A stretch of 64,000 nucleotides of DNA from Leptasterias polaris (taxonomy: Eukaryota > Echinodermata > Asteroidea > Forcipulatida > Asteriidae), in the NCBI GenBank assembly GCA_037783415.1, contig JAZGTN010000015.1:3410001-3474000 (forward strand), given 5' to 3'. Shown in pieces: positions 1 to 8,700 of the stretch. The stretch's first letter is position 1, and the number at the start of each line of letters is the position of its first letter. Below the pieces are notes generated by a model. The model worked only from the letters and a program-made list of their open reading frames with translations, searched no databases and was not told where the DNA came from. The translations under genes and the position numbers were made by a program.

Positions 1-875
1 AAAATTACATTATCACTCAAAAGAGATCAGTACAAAGAATCAAATTTACAGTACATATTTCTAAGTAAACACTTTGCTGAACAAAACCTAATAGTAAAAC
101 ATGTTTTTGGTGAGGTAGTCATCAATGCCATTTTTGAAGCTATTTGTCGATTGAGAATGAACAACTTAAGCTGGTAATTTCTCTCTGTGTGAAATTATCA
201 TTCTGACGAACTCTAGAGTAGTATATATATATGCTTTGTATGATGCTCACCACAGGATTGATTTCTGCTTTGCACATTTGACTTCGCTACTCCCATAAGC
301 ATTCAGTACGTTTTTAGTAGGTTTTTGTATGAATGTGGATGGGCGTTTTATAAAGGCTGCATTTAGCCTTCATTTACCATGAAGTTTACAGAGCTCGAAT
401 CTACAGGTAAACAGGTATGGTAAAAATAATGAATCCCACCCCATGTCTTTACACATTCCAAGATCGGATTATGTCACCTGTGTCACCTTATGGCATTGCC
501 GACCCGTAAAACTTCAAGATGTTATATTGAATTATAGGACTTACCCAAAACTGCAAAAGTGGAAAGTTACTGTACTGGATCGAATACCTATAGATACAAG
601 ACCAACGGGCTGTCACTTCTTCTTCTAAACCTACCGTCTGCAAAAAGGTACGTGCACTGGCAGTTTCCCCGGCGTTTCAGTTACCCGAAACTTGAGCTGC
701 TGCTGTTCCGGTCGACGTATTGATTGCACGGCTGTCTCTAGCCTTTTGTCAAGGCCATCGTGGCTTGGACAGCTTTGTAAACAGTGGAGCGACTGGAGCG
801 AGAGACCACGCGCGCAAGCCGAGTGGCGAAGCCACGAGGGTGGGCCTTTTCCAACTTGTTCAGTGCGGTTTTCTT
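1..875. other. No gene seen
   Basis: There are only short chance ORFs; none has a recognisable motif or good splice borders. About 690-870 is GC-richer and may be the flank of the repeat that starts at 876. Confidence 0.6.
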
Positions 876-1260
876 ATGAGAAAATAGAATTAGCTGTTGC
901 AAACTGCTTACCAACCAAAAGGACCTGTGGTATAAATGCAAAAAAATAAGTTAGTGGCCTGACGTTTCGACCCTAGCAGAGTCTTTCGCGAAGGCTTAAT
1001 GACAACACAACAACAAACATACAAGCAGACAAGAGTTGGCCCGGCAAGAGTAGTCAAGTGGAAATACATGAATAGAGAGAGTGGAGGGAGAAAAGCACTG
1101 CAGAATGCCCATTCAGAGAAGGCAGAGGGTAAGCAGGGATTATGAAGACAAAGGGGGGGGGGGGGGGGGGGGGGGGTTATGAAGGGAAGGGGATAGCTTG
1201 ACCACAAGAGGTTGGGAACACAAAGGACAAAATGGAAGGTTAGAAGAGAGGTAAATAATT
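876..1260 (-). repeat. Hammerhead-like repeat family, long copy
   Basis: On the complement: ...GAAAGACTCTGCTAGGGTC-GAAACGTC-AGGCCAC, then TTATTTTTTTGCATTTATAC, CACAGGTCCTTTTGGTTGGT and GTTTGCAACAGCTAATTCTA. The upstream ~250 bp (CCTTTGTGTTCCCAACCTCT, poly-C, CTACTCTTGC) matches 59525-59812. A G tract at 1151-1176 lies inside. Confidence 0.65.
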
Positions 1261-1859
1261 AGTTAATACAATGTAGGGCAGACTAATAAAGTGGATATCT
1301 GTGTGGGAAAAGGCGAGAAGGCAAAGACAAAAAGTTATTAGTCATTTCCTTCTTGGATATTCAAACCATGGGGCTGAGTGGTCTTTATGCGTCTTATCCA
1401 AAGTAGTTTTCCCTACTCAGACGGACAGTCTCTCTCGCTGCAGTTACCTAGTGCCTAAATGCCCTGTAAATTCATGTCAGACGGAAATGGAGTGGTTAGG
1501 AAGGTTGAAGTGGTGTCCTACAGGTGTATCCAGCTTTTGGGTGTTGATTTATAGACTTGCCCAGTCCTTCTGAGTCAGCCCGACCCACAGACATAGAATA
1601 CCTTCTTCCATTTAAATACTAGATACAATGAGCAAAATCGTACTGCGTAAATAGAGCGCATGGGTTGGCTTGAAATGACGAGACATTGAAGGCAAGTGCA
1701 GTTATTTACAGTGCAGGATAATTAATCAAAAAACCTTGATGGGTGGAGCTACATTATCTGTCCACACCCAGACCACACATTCCATTCCCACGCACGGTTC
1801 CCACAAAATTATCATCATTCAGTGACAACTTGAACAATAATGATAAAAATTCTCAGCTT

Positions 1860-2660
1860 GCTCTAGCTCTGTTCCTTTAATCACTGAGGCACAGCGAAGC
1901 GTGCGAGGTGCGCACGTCCCGTACGCGCGAAGACTTATGCTGGTAGAAAACACGCCCATTTATGCTAAGTGCTCAACTTTCCTGGGGGAAGAAAATACGC
2001 CACCTGCGGCTTAGTCTTGGCCCAATACGTCAGTGATCGATAGTGGATAGTGTAATGCGCTCGGTTACAACTCGTTACAGCGCGCCCTCTTGTGGCTTGA
2101 ATTACCCAACTTGACTAGCTCTCACTAATCTCGTAGCGCTGCACGCTGGCTTAACTTGTTCATTGTTTTCTCCCTAGCCTTTCCTAGGGAGCCAATCAGC
2201 GCGCGATCGTAGTAAACATTTGCATAATTACTTATGTGACCCAGGGTCATGCTTCAGCTGCATAGTGCATGCAGTAATGTCGACATGGCTGCCAGCTGTG
2301 AGCGATTCTCACTAGAATTTAGAAAAGAAACACGCTCGTGAAAAACTAAAAGTCAAACTAATTAAACCAAAGCAGTCATGAGCTATTGATGATGTTCTAG
2401 ATGGCAACTACCCGTTCGTCTGCTTACAAACCGGCTTCGGTATAAGCTTAATTTTCCAGTCATTTACCTCTGTATGTCGATGTGATTTTAGAAAAACTTT
2501 CTCTATGCTTTATTTATACACAATGCCAAACAACAAGACATATTATTCAGTCGTCGCAGTTCACAGATGAACATTTCGCGCGCTATATAGGGCATGAGAG
2601 ATGTTCCCCTGCCTATCCCAGCATGCCCTAGCGCAGGGCGCCCTCTGTTGAAATCAACCG
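1860..2660. promoter_or_regulatory. CpG-containing, GC-richer stretch with promoter-like sites
   Basis: It is richer in CG dinucleotides than the neighbouring sequence. It contains GCGCCCTCTTGTGG at 2082-2095 (complement close to the CTCF core), AGCCAATCAGCG (CCAAT-type) near 2191, ATTTGCAT near 2217 and TGACCCAGGGTCA near 2238. A further GGCGCCCTCTGTTG lies at about 2638. It could serve the gene starting at 5549, but no transcription start can be placed from sequence alone. Confidence 0.25.
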
Positions 2661-3157
2661 ATCAACAAAATGGATGCCGGGCAGTGATCAAATCGGTGGC
2701 AGTAACGCCTCAGAATTTCTTCAGAATTACACCAAAACGAGGTTGCACAATGGCGTTTTAATGTGCTTTTCACAAATCGGATACAATGAGTGACGACTGG
2801 GGAAAAAATCTCGGCATAAAACGTGAGTTGATATTCGAAAAATTATCACACCTTCTGGAAGTACATGGGATGGGCGTAGGGCCAAGGATCGGAGGAAGTC
2901 CAGAGTATTGGCACTATAAATGGGGCTAGGTCTAGGGGTAATCATGGTAATTCGCTAATAAGGTTTATCGCGATTCAGAATCGCAATGGATCATGGGAGG
3001 GCAGAGGGGGCAAATGCTACAGTCGGTCGTCGTGCGCGAGTTCCCGGATTGCCCCCTTTCACTACACCATCATGCGCGGCAAAACAGCGCCCTCTCTTGG
3101 TATTTTGCTATTCGCGATAAACCTTATGGCAATAAACCACTACCTCCCCGATTAAAC

Positions 3158-3380
3158 CTAGTTGCGATAATCGTAACCCTCCTCCCGACGGTCTCTAGAC
3201 CGCCGGAGGTTTACGAGACGGTGAGCACAAAGATTCGACCATAAAATAAGTGCAATTTCGACCAATGTTGACAGATTAGTCACCAGATTTGGCAAATTTT
3301 TACCACTTTCAAAAATCATGACATAAATTCTAAGAAAGACCGTCGGGGGAGGAGGATTACAATTATCGCAACTAAATTAG
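3158..3380. mobile_element. MITE with TAGTTGCGATAATCGTAA-type TIRs
   Basis: The left arm GTTGCGATAATCGTAACCCT plus CCTCCCGACGGTCT is mirrored on the right by AGACCGTCGGG-GGAGGA and ATTATCGCAACTA. A shorter relative lies at 4687-4785. Confidence 0.65.
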
Positions 3381-3664
3381 GAAAAGTTTCCGGAGCACGC
3401 CACCACCTTCTGGACGTTTTTTTTTTTTTTTTTTTTTTTTTTTACCAATATACACCTGAGGATGTATTCTATCGATTGGGTTAGTACCCCAAAATGTAAA
3501 ATAAATACTTTTCATAGGGGGACCGATTAAAAAAAAATAAAAAACACGCTTCTTTCCCCCTCTCTCCCCAGTCTTCTTTCCTCCTCCTCCTCCACTACCT
3601 CTCCCCATCATTCACTCACTCTCTGTGGAAGGAATTGAACATTTGCAAGCAATTAAATAATGCA

Positions 3665-3760
3665 ATGTACTTACCGGGAATTGAACCTGTATCAAGAGAG
3701 AACAAATTATATGCACAAGAGCATAGCCTATTTACCGCTAGGCTATGAGGGATTGATACC
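3665..3760 (-). mobile_element. tRNA-like SINE fragment
   Basis: The complement has TAGCCTAGCGGTAAATAGGC and CAGGTTCAATTCCCGGTAAG with the spacing of tRNA A and B boxes. Confidence 0.45.
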
Positions 3761-3999
3761 AAAATTGGTTTGATAGTTCTACAAATTTCTCCCATTACCT
3801 GTTTAGTAAAAGGTCATAATGAATATTTAATTTCCTATGAATATTAAAATCAGCAGTTATTGTCGAATAGTTTGCATAAACTGAATATTCAGGAGTTTAT
3901 GAACTAAAACCTGCTTTACATATTAGTCACGTGAAAGGTTCTTTTGGATTATTTCATTAGTACAAGTCATGGGTAAGTTCATGTTCATAAGGGCAATAT

Positions 4000-4130
4000 C
4001 GGGCTATTATTTCCCTTTTTTGAATCATCCTTCAATGGGGGTATGTTTGTAGCGGCAATAGTTATGATTATGTGGAATTTGGGCTATTTTTCCCTTTTTT
4101 GAATCATCCTTCAATGGGGGTATGTTCATC
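4000..4130 (+). repeat. Two-copy ~48-bp direct repeat
   Basis: TTTCCCTTTTTTGAATCATC and CTTCAATGGGGGTATGTT occur at about 4010-4047 and again at 4089-4126. Confidence 0.7.
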
Positions 4131-4686
4131 ACATCAGAGGCCACTATAGCTGGCTTACCCATTCCATAAATCAACAAGTCCTGGTGAATTTTCCAATGCG
4201 CATGAACGATGACCGACTCATTGGAGTATTGCACATTTACCCGGACACACACACAGCAGGAAAACGAAAACAAAATGGTGTTTATTTTCGACGAAGCTTT
4301 TGCGATTTTCTGACGCCTTTTTAAGGCCCTTAGAATTGTTCAATTTTTCTATTTTTTGCTGTATATATTCAGTTAACCCATCTTGACAGGTAAGACTAAA
4401 ATTTAGAGTAATCGGCCAGATATTGAGGGAGCTAGAGTGGTGGCGTGCTGCGGAATTTTAGCCCTAAATTAAACCATGGAGGAACAACTCTTTAGTCTTA
4501 GATCCATGATTAAACCATGGGTGGAATGGAGGATCGGAAGGAAATCATTCCTTCCTCCATGCCTCAACTTTACTGTACCGTTGACGTTGAACATGTTGAA
4601 ATAAACACGAATAAGTAAACACTTATTTGATTGAGTTGAGTGAAAGAATGGAGATTGTTTTGTTTTTGTAGTTCAGTTTGAAATCT

Positions 4687-4785
4687 GAAATAGTTGGGAA
4701 TTGTAACCCTCCATCCTCCCGACGGTCGACGTCACACTGGCAGGCAGAGAGGAGGATGGACAGTTATGATTATCCCAAACTATTT
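4687..4785. mobile_element. Short palindromic MITE related to 3158-3380
   Basis: AATAGTTGGGAATTGTAACC and CATCCTCC on the left are mirrored by GAGGAGGATGGACAGTTATG and CCAAACTATT on the right. Confidence 0.6.
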
Positions 4786-5191
4786 GACTGCCACTTTTTC
4801 ACTCGATATTATTAAATTTAATAGGGGTCCATTATTTAATAGTACTGTAGTGTAGGCCCATCTAGTTTATTTACTCATAAGTGAGTTATAGCTTTTGGTA
4901 ACAATGACTAAAAAAATGGCAGTCGGAATTCCCTGCTTCCGTAAGTGCAGATTCTTTGCTTACGGTAATAGTCATGATGAAATTGAACCCTGTTGAACTT
5001 TTGAATTAAGGGAAGGGCAGGCACGGGCAACAGAGACAAGGGCTGGAATTTACATAGAAGCGGGGCTCTGTTTTTAACAGGCTCTGCTTGGTCAGGACAG
5101 ACAGGGTTTAAAAACTTTCACATATATTGTATAGATTACTATAGAAGAATTTCAAATAGAAGATAAGAAAAAAGAAAATGGCCTTTCCCTT

Positions 5192-5412
5192 TTAACCCTC
5201 CTACTGTTCGCAACATTTTCAAGTGAGTTGACCAACCATTTGAAACCATTCAACTGCCAAAGTTGTGTATGGTAGCACAACTGTGCACAGAACTAACTGT
5301 GTACTGTGTACATGCATTCCCTCATGGTATCATATTGCAAGGCTGGCATAGCTTATCTATCATTCAAAACCACAGTGAATGGTATTGAATGGTCAGACAG
5401 CAAGAGGGTTAA
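5192..5412 (+). mobile_element. 221-bp TTAA MITE, copy 1 (upstream of RABEPK exon 1)
   Basis: It is bounded by TTAA. The left end TTAACCCTCCTACTGT and right end ACAGCAAGAGGGTTAA are imperfect inverted repeats. The TTAA target and CCCT start are piggyBac-like. It differs from the copy at 7406-7626 at a single position (A/G in GTATGG-T-GCAC). Confidence 0.8.
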
Positions 5413-5548
5413 AGATGAAATTCCAGACCTGAGTGAGAGACCATGCCCTCTAGGCTCTATCATGTCTTTGTATTACTCAGGATCAAATAAAATCCACCTC
5501 ATGACATCATTTAAAAAACAAATTTGTAAATGCAGGTTGGCCGAAGCA

Positions 5549-5759
5549 ATGGAGCTGAATCCTGTTCTTGGACCAGGGGATTGCCCCCAGCCGGGCATGT
5601 GGTATGTGATATCATCGATGGGCCAACACCCCAGCATGAGGGTTGGTCATACCTGTTCTTACATCCCAGGGAAGACTGCAGATGATAAGGGGAAGCTTCT
5701 GGTAATAGGAGGCGCTGATCCCAGCGGAGCCTACGGAGACTCGTACCTGTTAAATCTCG
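5549..5759 (+). CDS. RABEPK: RABEPK coding exon 1
   Basis: Residues 1-70, from the start codon through kelch blade 1 (RVGHTCSYIP, LLVIGGADPSG). The donor is g|gtatgc at 5760. The exon probably begins at 5536, after a CAG acceptor, so the first 13 nt would be 5' UTR. Confidence 0.88.
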
Positions 5760-8700
5760 GTATGCACCATGTTGGCATAAAGAAATTTTGAAATTTGAAT
5801 TTTATGTTAACCATCCCAAGTCTTACCCAAATCTTTTTTCCGGAAGATGTCTAATTTGGGAGGATTGGCTGACTGTAGACCCAAATAACAATTGCTTACC
5901 ACTGGGCCAGGCACTTCAATCTATAAGCCCAAACATTTTGATATTGAGTTACCGTTGAGCGGATGGTATTGATCGATGGATTCAGGTGGAACTCTGGGGG
6001 GTTGTGAAACCCCAAATAGTAATTGAACAATGCCCTTATGTTGAGAAAGACCTAGGTGTAGTACCCATTTTTCATCTGATTTTGCAATAACACATGATTT
6101 TTGTGAAAATTGCACATGATTTTTGTGAAAATTATGATTTAATATTTTATCAATGTGAAATTGTTTTGCAAAAAAATATGTACAGATTCTTACCAGTGGA
6201 CCACACCAGACTACTGTGGCCTTAGACCACGATATGAGCATGCCGTCTTTCAACCAGTCAGTCAAACAAGCAAGATCTTTGTTTTCTGTGGTGCAGACCA
6301 AGGAAGAAACATGAATGACATACAGGTGCTGGATCTTGGTAAGACAGTTTGCTCCACTGCCTCTAGCTACCAGGCAATCTCGGCGGCCTAGTTGTAGTTG
6401 GTAAGACATCTGGGCCCATCTTACCGGCGAATTCTGCGCTTGCAATCACCATTCTCCGCTTACCGGGCAAGCGCAGAATTTATGCACTAGCTGTGTAAGC
6501 GTAGAATGCCTAGTAATGTGGACTACGCAAGTGCGCAAGCAGAAATTCCCTGCTAAACCGTAAAATCGCTTGACGTAAGCGCAGAATTCCCTGCTTCCGC
6601 AAGTGCCGATTCTTTGCTTACGGTAAGCAGAGCCATAAAATTGGGCCATGTCCCACTGCCTCTAGCTACCGAGCAATCTTGGTGGCCTGTTGTAGTTGGT
6701 GAGACATCTGCTCTAGAATGGCAAAGGTCATTTTTCGATCGTATCCCACTCAAGTAACATGCCGGTGGATTTTGTTCACAGGACTCGGGGAAAAGTACTG
6801 AATATACAGTGCTTTACACACATCGGTGTAATTATCCCCGATGCAAATTGAATATCTATTAAGTTTGATCAACCTTACAAAGGCTACCCAAGATCTTACC
6901 TCGGGATTTAAAGGGTGTGTACAACATTGGTAAGATTGAAAATAAAAATGCTCACAGATTTGCACATTACTTACATGGCATAAAGATGGTCATGGTGGAA
7001 AACTTCCCTTGAAATAGTTTTGCTTGAAATGCCATATTTTTTAGGAAATGAATAAAAGAATTTAGTCTTTATCCTGCAGGATAAATTCCGATGTTTTGAA
7101 AAAGTTAAAACATATAAGAGGGTTTTTCACTGTTTTCTCATGACTCCGAAGACGGATTGAGCTTAAACTTTCACAGGTTTGTTATTTCATGTATATAATT
7201 ATTAGGTCACATCAAGTTTGGAAAAAGGTCTTTGGCAATTACCAATGTTGTACACACCCTTTAAGTAAGACTTTCAGTTGGCTTTTTCAACCAACAAAAG
7301 GCCCTATAGTGCTAAACATATCACACAAAATGGGTATATTAAAAAATCATACAGCAAGCACACCACAGCACGGTGCATGCACAATCCAATCGCTGCATTT
7401 AACATTTAACCCTCCTACTGTTCGCAACATTTTCAAGTGAGTTGACCAACCATTTGAAACCATTCAACTGCCAAAGTTGTGTATGGTGGCACAACTGTGC
7501 ACAGAACTAACTGTGTACTGTGTACATGCATTCCCTCATGGTATCATATTGCAAGGCTGGCATAGCTTATCTATCATTCAAAACCACAGTGAATGGTATT
7601 GAATGGTCAGACAGCAAGAGGGTTAATTGCTGATACTCAATTGCCTATAAATCTGTGATCAATAACACATCATGTAATTTCACAAAGTATTCCGGCCCCC
7701 TTGTTTGATTTACAAGAATCCGTATTAATATTTGACGTAACATACCAGGAACTTGACCAACGTGGTAGTAGCAATGGTCGGTTCCATACTGGTTTTTAAA
7801 TAGATTGATTCATTTTTTCCCAGATGAAGGAATGTGGACCACTGCAAATGTCACTGGTACCCCACCCTCTCCGAGGACGTGTCGTAATTGCGCTTCCAGT
7901 GGTGATAAGCTTTACGTGTTCTGCGGTGGTCATCAGGGGGCGGAGCCTGTCAGTGATAGACAGCTGTATATCTTTGATGCAGGTGAGCACTCATGAATAT
8001 TTATGACGTTATGAATCCTACAAAAATAATGTTACGAAAAATGTTTATTTTTATTGTGCCCAACAAAAGTCTGACATGATAAAATCCCATTACAAAATAT
8101 ATACAAGTTTCTGCCATTTGGCTGCGTTGTTTCTTGTATTAGGCATGGGTCGTACATATCAAGACATTGCGTGTGTCATTACACATGGGCATCACTAATT
8201 GACAGTTGATATGGTGTGTGGGGTTTAAACAGCTACTTCAGCGAAATATTTTTTACGGGAATGATGTTTAAATTTGTTTATGTTGTGTTTTTTTATCATT
8301 TAATTATCGTTTATAATTATTATTATGTTGATATTTGTACGCTTCTGAATTTTTGGTTACTATTGATCAAAAAATTAGGCCCCAACCTCAAGGTTTTGAA
8401 AAACTAGCTTCACTTTGCCGTTGACGGCGTGCATCAAACTGACAATACTTTGACGTCATGTGTGGGATGTTGCTTACTTGTACCTTCATGCTGCAATAAA
8501 TGGCTATACAAAATGGAGCTCCCATATTATGACGTTAACATGAGCGATGACGTAACAGGGCTTTTTGCGAATCTTCCGAAAAGCACCCGAGAATTAAGGG
8601 TTCTCTAAATTATTGTTTTTTACCCAATTAAAATCTGTTTAATCTCATGTGAACTCAATTTCCTTAGTAATTGAAAACATTTCAGTTGAATTTCAGCAAA

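Noticed and set aside
908..1207. 99-codon proline-run ORF
   Set aside because: Translation of the poly-C tract inside a dispersed repeat; a similar ORF at 59556-59798 is the other copy of that repeat.
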